Positions 10,382 to 21,020 of a DNA stretch of 64,000 nt are shown here, one piece after another. Numbering within the stretch: the stretch's first letter is position 1; each line of letters opens with the position of its first letter. A program made the position numbers and the translations under genes. The notes beneath the pieces are model-generated. The model was not told the DNA's origin, did no database searches, and saw nothing but the letters and a program-made list of their open reading frames with translations. Origin of the DNA: Limnephilus marmoratus (Eukaryota; Arthropoda; Insecta; Trichoptera; Limnephilidae); assembly GCA_917880885.1 (NCBI GenBank), contig OU862927.1, forward strand, positions 36,669,571-36,733,570, read 5' to 3'.

Positions 10382-10795
10382 TCTATATATATAAAAATCT
10401 CGTGTCACGGTGTTTGTGGTCGCACTCCTCCAAAGCGGCTGGACCGATTTTTATGATTTTTTTTTGTGTATTTGGTAGGTATGAGAATAGGTTTTAAAGT
10501 ATATTTCATACCGCTAGGTGATTAGGTTGTCCCGATCCAGATTTTTTTTTCTATTTTTTAGACAATTTTTTTTTAATCCAAAAATACCTATAACCCCAAA
10601 TTTTCACCGTCCTACCCCCACCCTCCCATTTTTTAATCGCAATCCTCCCATTTTTTAATCGTGATTTTAGAATTTTTGTACGAAAAAATTTAACGGTCAC
10701 GTCGCCATCGTTCGTATTTCAAACAGAACGAAATTATTTATGTTGTTGAATGACAGATATTTATATGACAGAACAACGTTTTCCGGGTCAGCTAG
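10382..10795 (+). mobile_element. Helitron family B, complete non-autonomous
   Basis: Begins TCTATATATATAAAAATC directly after an A and ends CCGGGTCAGCTAG before a T, the typical TC...CTRR ends with insertion between A and T. The internal block CGGCTGGACCGATTTTTATG recurs in the related copy at 52152-52498. There is no coding capacity and no target duplication, as expected of rolling-circle elements. Confidence 0.85.
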
Positions 10796-11589
10796 TATTA
10801 CATAATATTTTTCATTGCTTTCACAATTCATGTATAATGTATACTGCACTCTTGTATGTATTGTTAATGAACAATTTGTAAAAAATAATAAATATCTACT
10901 TAAAAAAGATAACGTCTTACCAGACATACCATTTCAATAACACGGGTATTTCACAGCTTCGTAGCTCATGACGGAAATGAAGTTGCGAGCTGAGAACAGC
11001 AAGTGTGCGCGAAATCTCAAACAGAAGAAAACTTTGCAAATTGCGAAATTAACATGTTGTTAAAATAGAAATACACGATATCAAGAAACTTTTTAACAAA
11101 GAAGTGGTCGTTTTATTTAAGTACGTGCCTCTTAACGTAACAAAAATTGAAATAATATTATGTCATCTTTTTATATCAATGGTTTTTCGACTATTTAATT
11201 ATTATGCAATGATTAATTTAGAAAACAAGTATCCTTAATGAATTTGTTTAAGTTAAGTGATACTCATTTGCACTTTGCAAAAAAAAACCGCACGGTTTGA
11301 TAAATTTAACTGTATAACATGATAATTTGAATGATTCGACCTTGGAAACTCTTCCTGAATAGAGAGGAACTCGTGCGGCGTGTAATTGCAAGAAAAAATA
11401 CATGAATTTTAAACGATTCTGCAACATTTAAATTGTACGTATGGATTGTGGTGACCGGTTCCATAACAACTTGATGTTGGTGACCGGTTCCATAAAAGTT
11501 GTTAAAAGTGAGGAAAAAGTTATATAAAAAAATTGGAAAAAGACCATATTGTAGATGAGATTTGGCTAATGCATAATAGATTTTAATTA
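10796..11589. other. No gene; small duplication at 11449-11500
   Basis: GGTGACCGGTTCCATAA occurs twice in a row about 27 bp apart. The remainder is AT-rich with nothing recognised. Confidence 0.5.
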
Positions 11590-11599
11590 GCTATTCTTT

Positions 11600-11840
11600 T
11601 TTTTCGTTTTTTTTTCGAAGAAAACTTCTTCGTACAGGTTTTCAATTTGTGATGGCATTATTTATTTTAATGAAAAGACAAATAACTTTGTTTACATCAC
11701 TTTTATTTACATACAATCAACATGTTTCATGAACGATATCATATATACTGATCCTGATGATGTGAACATCGTTCATGAAATATGTTGATTGTATATAAAT
11801 AAAAGTGATCTAAACAAAGTTATTTGTCTTTTCATTAAAG
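11600..11840 (+). mobile_element. Hammerhead-like hairpin element, type 2
   Basis: Flanked by GCTATTCTTT at 11590-11599 and 11841-11850. Near-perfect arms (about 11674-11740 and 11769-11838) fold onto each other. The short centre contains CTGATGA (11754-11760), a five-base-pair stem TGAAC/GTTCA, then GAAA (11777-11780), matching a hammerhead core and its stem II. The sequence is unrelated to the element at 8349 outside this core, but length (241 bp), architecture and long duplication are the same. GATC before the core can pair with a downstream GATC as stem I. Stem III is not clear. Confidence 0.65.
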
Positions 11841-11869
11841 GCTATTCTTTACCTAAAATGTTTATAATT

Positions 11870-12300
11870 TTTTAAAATTTGTTGCTCACATTTTCCACTT
11901 GGGAGTTCCAATTTAAGGTTTGTTCAATAATTATTGCAAGGTATTTTATTGTTTGTATTTCATTCAAATTTTGGACAGTTGCAAGGAATTTCTCGGTTTA
12001 CGTTTATACAGTCTTTATAATTTTTTTTGTTCAGGTTTGTATTGAGGTTATCTGTCTGTTGTGGATTTTGAATTTAATATATTTAGTTTTTGTATCATTT
12101 GAATTTGAATCTAGCCATTGTTTTACCCGATTCATCCCATTTTCAGCTTTTTCAAATACAGTCTCCCACGACTTTCCATGGAAGAGAAGGATTGTGTCAT
12201 CTACAAAACTAATGACCGAGCCGTCACAATTTAGATCACATAAATTATTTATATACATCAGGAATAAAATCGGGCCTAAGACACTGCCTTGCAGGACTCC
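11870..12300 (-). pseudogene. LINE reverse-transcriptase core fragment
   Basis: On the minus strand, 12297 onward reads VLQGSVLGPILFLMYINNL, then SVISFVDDTILLF, where FVDD replaces the usual FADD or YADD catalytic motif. This is followed by WLDSN and, after a frameshift, IKYLAIIIEQTLNWNSQVEN, the post-palm thumb-proximal motif. These are the palm motifs of a non-LTR reverse transcriptase. The piece is truncated on both sides and frameshifted, so it is dead. It abuts the L-SINE starting at about 12300. The clade is uncertain (CR1 or Jockey-like). Confidence 0.8.
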
Positions 12301-12690
12301 ATATTGGTACTGTTATTGGTTAACCAACACTCCTGCCATAGCTCACCCCGGTTGTGTCCGGTTTAATGTAATGAGGTTTGCCTAGGTTTTGGTGTCACGT
12401 GCGTTTGCCCACCTACCGCATGGTGGACCGGATCGGGTGATACTAGTTGATGGAGACCTTTTTACCCCTCTAGCCGGACTTTATCGACCCATCGCCTTGT
12501 ACCACATTGGGAGGGATGGATCCATACTTCCATATTGACCCCCCAGATTCGTACCCACCCCTTATACGTCTTTACTTTGCAAAACTTCTCCTTCCTATCC
12601 TTAAAAGACCCTCCACACAGCATTCCCAAAGATGACACAGGCCCCAAAAGAAATTATTTTCCTCAGGGCATCCTATTAAGAGCACATGTA
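12300..12690 (+). mobile_element. L-SINE, 5' truncated
   Basis: Starts in the TTGGTTAACCAACAC block, carries the long-subfamily middle (GGATCGGGTGATACTAGTTG... GGAGGGATGGATCC) and ends with CCCTCCACACAGCATTCCC, TTTTCCTCAGGGC and GTAAAAAATA. The 5' arm of the inner hairpin is eroded. Confidence 0.75.
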
Positions 12691-12799
12691 AAAAATATAA
12701 ATGTAAAAAAAGTAATATTTGAAGAAAAAATATGCATCCTTTAAATTCATAGTTCAAAGCCCCAAAGTTTATGATGACGTAATCAACACTTCGAACGTA

Positions 12800-12912
12800 T
12801 GAACATCTTCTTCCTTTCCCTAAAAAGATACTCCACACAGCACCCCCAAAGATGACATAAGCCCAAATGGAAATTGTTTTTTTTTCAGAGCCTCCTGATG
12901 ACGTACAAATAA
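12800..12912 (+). mobile_element. L-SINE or LINE 3' tail fragment
   Basis: CCTAAAAAGATACTCCACACAGCACCCCCAAAGATGACATAAG in pieces matches the shared tail, truncated both sides. Confidence 0.6.
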
Positions 12913-12956
12913 AAAATTGTAAATGAAATGTATTTTCTATCAAAAAAACAAGAATA

Positions 12957-14576
12957 GGGTGATTCCAGTATCGCGGGTGCAACATTTAGACGCATATAAA
13001 GCTTCTTAACAATAAAACAAAAAACATTTTTAATAATATTATTATTGGAAGAGCTACATTTTAACATGTTTACTTTTTATTAGTTTATAAGAATTTTATT
13101 GATATATTTAAATAGTCAGGAGGGAGGTTCAAAGTGCGATCGCGGGTGCAACCAATTTGGCCCACCCTTTCCAGATCATAAGACAAAAACACAAAAGTCT
13201 GTTAATTGTGATACATTTATTATGTTATTCCTTGATATTTCGTAAGGCGTTAAACTAATCAACTAAATAAATAAACAAATATATAGAAAACAAAAACAAG
13301 CAATGAATTTTTAGCCTTTCAAGCAATCGCGGGTGCAACATCAAATTATCGCGGGTGCAGCTCGTCTAGTTTAACTGTATATAAACATCAATAAACCCTG
13401 ATAGAGGAACGAAATAAGAAATCCAATAATGCGTATTACTAATTAGTACACTTCTTGATCATTTATGTTAATTATTTCTTTTCGTTTATGTCAAAATTCG
13501 CCGAAAATTCATTGAACATATTACATCCATCAATCCTTTTCAAAAAAAAAAAATTTTTTTTTCTTATTTTGTAGAATTTCTTTTTATATTTTTAAATTTG
13601 TAAGGGGTTCCAAATTGTTATCATCCCAATCACTTTCTGTTTCAGTGCTGGTTTTCGGAGATTTCAAAACCAATGTGCATTTGAGACGAGAAAGCGAGGT
13701 TCGCGCCACGGAAATGCTATCGCCGTCATCAAATTGGAAGAAGTGTTTTAATTGAATTCCTGATTTATTTTTGAGCCCTTCCCATTTATCATCCAAAGTG
13801 ACCATTTTTTTAAACAATTTTTTTTTAATATAAAGAAGATGTTTCAGAGGTATTGCATGCCAAATCATAGAATTTCTATAATAAAGCGGAATATAATACA
13901 AACTGACCTATTAAATATAACTCACTAGTAATACACAGCTTATATTATTATTAAAGGCATGACAAAACAATAAAATATATGATAAATCACACAACAAAGG
14001 TAGTTGTCAAAGAGTTGCACCCGCGATTCTAACATCACATCGCGGGTGCAACCAATTTGAGTCAACGTTTATTTCAATTCAGCTATCATTATACTCTTAA
14101 AAACGTTTTATTTAGGTTTGCCTCTGATTTCTTCTTTCTTTTACAAAGTTTCAAAACGTTGGCACTTTATTTCTGTGAGAAACACAAACTTTTATATCTT
14201 TTGTATCACGGGTGCAACAATCTAAGAGTGACTTCTTGTAGTCAATGATGCTTAAAAAATAACAACAAGTACTTACATCTTTCGGCACATAAGATTAAAT
14301 TAATATTGTCACTACACGTTTAGCAGTAAAATATAACTTCAAACTGTCGGTAACAGCTGTTTCGCGCCAGTGTTGCACCGTGTGATTTTGCAGTTTATAT
14401 ACCGATTCTTCGAATGATAATGTTTCCAAGCGCGCCAAAAATTTCAGTATGAAGTAAAATCCAATTTTTTTTTTATTATTAAATATTGACCTTCTTCTTT
14501 GCACTGATATCAAAAAAAGTAACAAATACTGCGATTTAAAAATTACTGTCGAGAATCGTCTATAGCGGAATCACCC
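12957..14576. mobile_element. 1.62-kb DNA element with GCGGGTGCAAC repeats
   Basis: The ends are inverted: GGGTGATTCCAGTAT at the left and ATAGCGGAATCACCC at the right, with AATA on both sides (12953-12956, 14577-14580) as a possible target duplication. The motif ATCGCGGGTGCAAC occurs at 12970, 13139, 13326, 13348 (GC end), 14039 and, with one change, 14205. It is inverted at 14014, and a shorter inverted form lies near 14362. Two copies extend to CCAATTTG. No transposase is recognised, and the minus-strand frames inside are of unknown meaning. The repeated motif may be a protein-binding site of the mobilising enzyme. Confidence 0.6.
13584..13901 (-). CDS. Hypothetical frame inside 1.62-kb element
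   Basis: A 105-codon frame on the minus strand with a mixed, fairly protein-like composition: a basic segment (YIKKKLFKKM), a central part with WEGLKNKSGIQL and FFQFDDGDSISVARTSLSRL, and an acidic end (TETESDWDDN). I recognise no family. It could be an exon of a decayed transposon gene or chance. About 500 bp upstream on the same strand (near 14400) lies TATATAAA, and GTAAGTAC near 14275 could be a splice donor, but no full gene model can be built. Confidence 0.25.
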   Translation of the reverse strand: MYYIPLYYRNSMIWHAIPLKHLLYIKKKLFKKMVTLDDKWEGLKNKSGIQLKHFFQFDDGDSISVARTSLSRLKCTLVLKSPKTSTETESDWDDNNLEPLTNLKI

Positions 14577-14580
14577 AATA

Positions 14581-15080
14581 CATATTTTCACATTTGACAA
14601 AATAATTATTTACTCTTGGACAAAGCCTAGAAATTCCAGCAAAATAATCAATCAGTGTTTCTAACAAGATGAGCGCCTATTTCATTATTTAATCCGGTAT
14701 TAATCGAGATTAAAGAGTGATTTTTAAGATCAAGTTGATCAAACGAAGATAAGCCTTTGATTAGCTAATCAGCTCTACTAATTACAAAGGAGCTAATATT
14801 TAAATTCACTATTTTTACTGCTTTTTTAGTTTAATCACAATCTTTGTGAAATTTAAATCTTTCAATGGGTAATTGGTGTAATCTTTTAATTAACGTAATC
14901 CTCATTAAAAAATCAAATTATTTCTTAATGACTGCGTAAGTCGATTCTCTGTTTTTTTAAGATTGTTATTATTATAATTTGTTACGAAGTTATAATTTAG
15001 ATGCCTATATTGATTTTTTGTCCCAATACTTGCATCTAATAGCAATAGACAAAACAATCGGAATAAGAGAAGTGTTTTGA
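14581..15080. other. No feature recognised
   Basis: AT-rich DNA with no gene or repeat recognised. Confidence 0.4.
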
Positions 15081-15393
15081 TTTTTGATCCCTTTTGATGA
15101 ATTTTGGAAAATTAGAACAAGTCCGAACCATCAGGGCTATATTCGGACAAACGTGATGAAATCCTGTAAATGAGGAGTAAATCCAGACAATCAGGATCAA
15201 TTTTGTAAAATTAGGACAACTTCGGATCGTCAGTACTATGTCCGGACAAAAACGATAAAATCCTGTAAATGAAGGGTAAATCCAAACGATCAAGAGTAAG
15301 TCCGGACGGTCAGAACTATATATGGACAAAGAATTATTAATCCAGAAAATCAGGAGTAAGTTCGGACAGTTTTTACGAAATCCAAGACAGACA
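15080..15393. repeat. Degenerate array of TCCGGACAATCAGGA units
   Basis: Phrases such as TCCGGACAATCAGGA, TCCGGACGGTCAGAACTA and AATCAGGAGTAAGTTCGGAC recur every 18-60 bp. The same phrases continue after the T-SINE (16255-16490), so the SINE split one array. Confidence 0.65.
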
Positions 15394-16211
15394 GACGTTA
15401 ATTGACGACCGCCGTGGTCTAGGAGTAAGGCTTTTGACTCGCAACACGAAGGTCGCGGGATCGGCCCCGGCGGCGTATTTACAATCCCTACCGCGTTTCA
15501 GTCGCTTTAAATTTTCAATATCAAAATTTAAATATTTAGAAATAAAATTATTAATTTCTAATATACACATTGGAAAGATTATTTTATCTAGATTTTAGAA
15601 CAATTTTTGTTTTTGCAAAGTGATAAAAAAATATCAATCTAGAGGTGTATTTACAATATATGGGAATAATATTAAAATTTAAATATTTAGAAAAAAAATT
15701 ATTAATTTCTAATATACACATCAGAAAGATTATTTTATCTAGATTTTAGAACAATTTTTGTTTTTGCAATGTGATAAAAAATAACCAATATAGAGGTATA
15801 TTTAAAATGTAAATTGTTGTTACCGCGACTGAATCGGTATAGGTTTTGTAAATAAGCGTCCCGGCGTGCGTAAATAAATTTTATTTGATTAATTTCTGCT
15901 ATTTAACAATTAATTCATTAAAATTTATATATAGTATATTTGCGGCACATTCCAGAGTGGAAGATACTCTCAGTATCGCTCCGACGCAAAGGTACCATTC
16001 AGAATTGAAACGTTACTTGAAATGGCTTTAGCCGTGCTTGATGACCAGATCTGAATAGTTAGTTACTTCTCCACCTTCCTCTCCCCAATTTTCTTCCCAT
16101 CCCCCCTACCTTCAGCCTCACAACATACCTTAATTGGGGATGTCATAGTCTCCTGGCTCCAGACGGGAGCAGCTGAGTCTCTTGTGAGGTATTCACATAA
16201 AAAAAAGACAG
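15394..16211 (+). mobile_element. T-SINE full length, split by a MITE
   Basis: The tRNA-like head GACGACCGCCGTGGTCTAGG...GGTCGCGGGATCGGCCC is at 15404-15470. The body resumes at 15867 with TGCGTAAATAAATTTTATTTG and runs through the pyrimidine stretch to GTATTCACATAAAAAAAA. AGACAGACAG before and AGACAGGCAG after the element look like its target duplication. Its two halves are separated by the MITE at 15473-15859. Confidence 0.85.
15473..15859. mobile_element. 387-bp MITE with internal duplication
   Basis: Inserted in the SINE B-box region with a 7-bp duplication CCCGGCG (15466-15472, 15860-15866). Terminal inverted repeats are imperfect: GCGTATTTACAATCCCTACC versus CGCTTATTTACAAAACCTAT (reverse complement of the right end), followed by CAGTCGC on both sides. 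Inside, a roughly 150-bp AT-rich segment (from about 15523 and about 15674) is tandemly duplicated with few differences. Confidence 0.8.
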
Positions 16212-16254
16212 GCAGTTCGGGCGGTCTTTGGTCAGACCTGATCCAAACGAACAT

Positions 16255-16490
16255 GAATCAATTCTGAAAATAAGGAGAAATTCCGAACAGTATGAAGTAA
16301 ATCCAGACAATCAAAAATAGGCGCGTACTATTGTGATCTAGGAGGTTTTGGTACTATTCAAGCTTATTACAACCAGGGCTTAGTCCGGAAAAAACAAGAA
16401 TAAATCCGGAGAGTCATGGAATAAAATCCGCACAATCAAGACAATTAGGACTAAGAATTCCGGAAAAATAGCAACCCTACTAACTAATCA
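16255..16490. repeat. Continuation of TCCGGACA array
   Basis: AATCCAGACAATCAAAAATAGG, TAGTCCGGAAAAAACAAG and AATCCGGAGAGTCATGGAAT in short pieces continue the array at 15080-15393 on the far side of the SINE. Confidence 0.55.
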
Positions 16491-17037
16491 ATCATTCTTT
16501 CAGGAAGATATCATTTCTACAATTGATTTTTAAACAATCAAAATACAAATCTAATAAGCAATGACTGGTAGATTGATTATAACAATATAATAATAGCTCG
16601 ATGAACATCATTGTCTCTGTTCACCTTGAAATCGGAGATTGCTTCACTAAAATAGTTTTGGACACGTGGGAGCATTAAATTACGTAAAACTTATCGATAT
16701 TATAAAATTTATTTATAATACATCGAGTATTTATGAGTCCACGCCATCGTTTCTATATTCACACGACATTTATTAATTATACGACATTTGTTAAGTGTAC
16801 TGTAGCGGGATAATTAAATAAAATCCAAAATTCAAACTTTTTATACAGTAAAAACAATTACATAGTCTTTATTTGGAGTAGGTACAATCAATTTGCAAGT
16901 ATGACACAGTTCATTAATAGTAATAAAGTACAAAACTTCAACAATTTTAACACTTTAAAAACACAAAGGAAACCTAATTGTTCTCTCAACTGCTCGTTAA
17001 ACCTTTTAACAAAAGGGTTATGAGTCTATTCACTTTG
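16491..17037. other. No feature recognised
   Basis: AT-rich DNA with no gene or repeat recognised. Confidence 0.4.
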
Positions 17038-17753
17038 GGTTAGCTAAAAGTATTTCAGTCAGAGATTTTTCCTTGAAGATGCGCGGGTAGAACCGGGAGG
17101 CAACTTAATTTTCTTGAGTTACCACATAACCTTATATTTATCTGTATGACTGGACGGCGGGTGCCAAATCTAATCAATAGCATCCCTCGCCCCTTATTAG
17201 TAAATGACAGAAAAAGCATGAAACTCTCAATATACCCAATAACTTTTATTGGGTAACCAACACCTCTGCCATAGGTCACCCCAAGTGGTTCGCTACGTTT
17301 GGTGATTTAGTAGGGGTGCCCGGGTTCATGGGTTGAGGTTTGTCTAGGTCTTGGAGGCGGATGACCAGGACACACTGAACCCCAGTTTCCTGCCCACCCC
17401 TTAAAACCCTTTCCTTCCCAAAACTCTCCTCTCCTTTCTTTCCTTATAAAAACCCTCCACACAGCATCCCCAAAGATGACATAGGCCCTGAGGGAAATTA
17501 TTTTCCTCAGGGCCTCCTGTGTGGAGCTCATGTAAAAAAAAATATATATACATATATACGCTCGAAATAATAATTCAATCTCGAATATATTCTCTTTACT
17601 AATTTACTAATTGGGGGCGAGGGATGCTATCACAAATGGTCTGACCGATGTAAGGTCATGAAGTATCTCCAGAATGTTGAGTTGCCTTCCAGGTCTATCC
17701 GCGCATCTTCAAGGAAAAAACCTCTGGCAGGACTGAAATCATTTTAGCTAACC
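17038..17753. mobile_element. Foldback MITE split by an L-SINE
   Basis: The left arm from GGTTAGCTAAAA through CCTTGAAGATGCGCGGGTAG to AGCATCCCTCGCCCC (about 17185) is matched inverted at the right: GGGGCGAGGGATGCT (about 17605) to TTTTAGCTAACC (17753). The arms are about 150-180 bp and diverged. The L-SINE at 17236-17541 sits between them, so the MITE is older than the SINE. Confidence 0.75.
17236..17541 (+). mobile_element. L-SINE, short subfamily, 5' truncated
   Basis: Starts TTATTGGGTAACCAACACC and lacks the long-subfamily middle: GGCGGATGACCAGGACACACTGAACCCC joins directly. It ends with the intact double hairpin (CTCCACACAG...CCCTGAGGGAAA...TTTCCTCAGGG...CTGTGTGGAG) and an A tail. Confidence 0.85.
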
Positions 17754-18241
17754 TAAACAAATTAAAATTAATCAATGCTATTTTATTAATTGATCAATCA
17801 GATATTTGATTACTTATTTAATTACTCTGCCAGTTTGAAATGTAAATATTCATTTCACATTGGCCCAAGTACAGAGATTACGTGAAGACGATTACCAACT
17901 AGGAAGACAAGAGGAGATACTGATTCATTGATTATTAGTTGTATGTTTATTTCTAAGACGAAATAGTTGCTTATAAATGTAACGGCACGTGTTGTGAAAA
18001 TAACCAATGTCATTGTAGATAAAAATTATCACACAAAAAATATATCTTTGTAGACATATACATATTATCCACGCGACACATATTATTACCCCAAATAGCA
18101 TCCGCAAACTGGAATGAATACTTTAAATGTTATGGTCACTATACACGATGCTTTTTGGGATATGGATTTGGGGTGAAAAAGTGACATGTTCTATTTTGAT
18201 ACCGATTTTCATATAGATGAAAATGGCAGACATTATTTGAC
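17754..18241. other. No feature recognised
   Basis: AT-rich DNA with no gene or repeat recognised. Confidence 0.4.
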
Positions 18242-18961
18242 ATATCGTCACTTCAGTTGGATAGGGTGCTAACTTCACTTAACATTGTTCTGAGATATGA
18301 GGTGTCAAAGTTTGCAAAGATGATTTCTCATAATCTGTTTACAAATTTCCGATTTTGATGCTGAACCTTGTGTGAAGCATTTCAATTGAACATATTTTAA
18401 ATGAAAGTATTTAAACAGGGCGTAAATTTACCCTTTTAGAACATACCTAAACATACAAATAGAACCCTGTGCAACCAGCTAGAGCATAATAATTCATTGT
18501 AATTCGTTCTAATAACATTACCCTAATGCTATTCCTATCTAGGGCTAAGCCCTATTAAAATATTTTCCATTAAAATATGATAAACTAAAATACATAAACT
18601 AAAATTCTTACATAGATTTCGAAAATTCGGCTTTGGAAACTTAGAAACCTTAGAAAATGGTAAGGCGTAATTAGAACCCTATCCAAATGAAATGACGGAC
18701 CATAATACGCCTCGTATTTAATCAACTGTCAGATACGAACAAAATAGAGAGTGTAAGTAATGTTAGAACCTTGTGAAATGAATTATTATTGAAAAAGCTT
18801 GAAGTTAGAACTTTGTCATACTTATATTTACGAAAATACAACATAGATGGTTCTGAAAATTATTTTGGTTACAGAAATAAACAAAAGAAATGCTTTGACA
18901 GTCAAAGGTCATTTTTGAAAAAAATGTCAGTTAGAACCCTATCCAAATGAAGTGACGATAT
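18242..18961. mobile_element. 720-bp DNA element with repeated end motif
   Basis: The left end ATATCGTCACTTCAGTTGG plus ATAGGGTGCTAACT is matched inverted by AGTTAGAACCCTATCC plus AAATGAAGTGACGATAT at the right, an imperfect 33-bp terminal repeat with a possible TA target. The right-end motif recurs internally at about 18669-18697 (TTAGAACCCTATCCAAATGA) and in weaker forms near 18463, 18762 and 18808. No transposase frame is seen. Confidence 0.7.
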
Positions 18962-20288
18962 AATATGTTATATTTAAAATATTTATAAAAATGTTGTAAA
19001 ACATGTGAATGATATTATGATTGTGTAGAGTGGATTAATATGTTTGTGTAAAAAATGACTGGCGAAGGACCTTGATTTTGTGTTACTATCACTGCCTGAA
19101 ATGATAAAATACATGTGGCATAGAAAGGAAAGGACTCACCGAAAAGGGTAAAAGAACTTGTAGGGGTGGCAAAGCACTTGTCTGCTTCCTCTCCCATCCA
19201 ACAGGAACAAAACAGCAATAGTCGTGAATTTCGTTTATTTTATAGTACACGGCGCAGTTATTTTTAATGGCGATTCACCGATAGCGGAGCACAATGGCTA
19301 TGTTGCGGCGGGAGCTTATTACAGACTGACTGTGGGTAAGCTTGACGGGTAGGCAATTGGGATAGGTAGGAAAAAGGAACTTGCAACAATATTAATACCA
19401 ATCTCAAGCAGTGACAGTATGTTTGCGTGCTATGTAAGTATGTATATGTGTAGGTATATGTATGGGCGTAACCAAAATGTATTTATTACTGATTGTGAAC
19501 GTGTAATAATGTTCCATATTGTGAATTCCAAGTGTATTTTTAATGTTTTATTAACGACAACGGCAAAGGTAAATGTCAGATGCTTTTATTTGATACGTTT
19601 ATGTGCAAGGAGTTACAATTTTTTGACGATTAAGTATCGTCTCGTAATATTATTTTTTCTCTAATGTTAACTATCTATACGAAATCGTAAGTATTATGAA
19701 AATAATAACAAAATCCCATATCATTCAAAAATCACAAGCGTATTATAATATTTAAATCTGAAATAAAAACTTAGAAACATAGGGAGATCAGAAGTAGAGA
19801 ATATACTGACACCAAATACAGACTGAAAAAACACTTCATAATATTTACATACTTCTTTCACAAAAATACACCAGATAATATATTTATAATTACTTCACAT
19901 TATTAAATTTTAATGTGGCCGGTTCCATGATAATTCAACAAAGTGACACTTCAATAATCTCCACTCCTGAGTAAGCGCTGGGCCCGAGCTCACTTAAGAC
20001 CACGCCCTACATAATTTATTATTTATTACTGTTTTTATTTATCTACTTTTGTATTCTCCGATTACCACATAAATATGTACATAATATAACAATATTGGAC
20101 ATGTGGGATTGCAATATCCTCCCTACATCCTCATAAAACATTATTATTATAACTTAACACATTTAATCTAGTTTTTTCATCACTTTTCATCACCTGTAAT
20201 GACTTTTCAAAGGAGTGATGAGGTGCCACTTCGTTGATTTGTCCGGTCACCTATTATCTCAAATTGTTAAAAAAATGATCGCATAAAG
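18962..20288. other. No gene recognised
   Basis: Short frames at 19015-19218 (minus) and 19419-19664 (plus) have no recognisable motif. GGACTCACCGAAAAGGG and GATAGGTAGGAAAAAGG weakly resemble parts of 9600-9890, perhaps two relics of one unknown element. Confidence 0.35.
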
Positions 20289-20668
20289 CATAGGTTCTCA
20301 ACGTGGGCGATAACGCCCCCTTGGGGGCGTTTCAGACCTTCAGGGGGCGGTAGAAGACCAAGAAAAAATTGGGGGGTGTTTCACACTTTCAGGGGGGCGG
20401 TAGGAGACCCAGAGAAATCCATTGCACCCCATCCCATTCCATTAGGGGTCATCCACCTACAAAAATACTTTGCCTATCCCATTACACTCCCTCTGCTATG
20501 GCAAATGTAACCCTGTCGAGGTATCACATTACGCCCCCTCCGTCGTGGTATCCCGTTATGCCCACGACAATTGCTGTTTCGGATTCAATTAACGAGTTAG
20601 GGGGCGCTAGAAATAAAAATATTCTCAAAGTGGGCGGTGGACAAAAAAAGGCGGAGAATCTATGGTAA
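20289..20668. mobile_element. MITE, hAT-like, GTTCTCAACGTGGGCG end
   Basis: Begins ATAGGTTCTCAACGTGGGCG followed by the palindrome CGCCCCCTTGGGGGCG. The other end contains TTCTCAAAGTGGGCGGTGG and closes GGCGGAGAATCTATG, partly complementary to the left end. An inner GGGGTCATCCACCTAC resembles another MITE start. The end style is that of non-autonomous hAT elements, but no clear 8-bp duplication was found. Confidence 0.55.
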
Positions 20669-20681
20669 TCTATCTTTCAAT

Positions 20682-21020
20682 TTGGGAGGCGGGAATGGGT
20701 ACCGCCGCCCCGGGAACCTTAATTGGATAACCAACACCTCTGCCACAGGTCACCCCAAGTGATTCGCTACGTTTGGTGATTTAGCAGGGGTGCCCGGGTT
20801 CATGGGGTGAGGTTTGTCTAGGTCTTGGAGGCGGATGACTAGGACACACTGAACCCCAAATTCCTACCCACCCCTTAAACCCTTTTCCTTCCCAGAACTC
20901 TCCTTTCCTTCCTTTCCTTAAAAAACCCTCCACACAGCATCCCCAAAGATGACATAGGCCCTGAGGGAAATTATTTTCCTCAGGGCCTCCTGTGTGGAGC
21001 TCATGTAAAAAAAATAAATA
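20682..21020 (+). mobile_element. L-SINE, short subfamily, full length
   Basis: AATTTGGGAGGCGGGAATGG start, CACCCCAAGTG, GGTTCATGGGGTGAGG and GGCGGATGACTAGG, then a tail overlapping the LINE coding end (CCCTCCACACAGCATCCCC) and an intact double hairpin, A tail near 21008. This is one of the clearest reference copies. Confidence 0.9.

Noticed and set aside
12572..12985. 137-codon minus frame, with similar frames at 17307-17531, 20781-21032 and 59373-59621
   Set aside because: These are translations of the L-SINE tail, and their shared text (ENNF, GLCHLWG) is the repeat itself.
15080..16490. CRISPR-like array (short repeats with spacers)
   Set aside because: Units are degenerate, spacing is irregular and the context is a eukaryotic repeat region.
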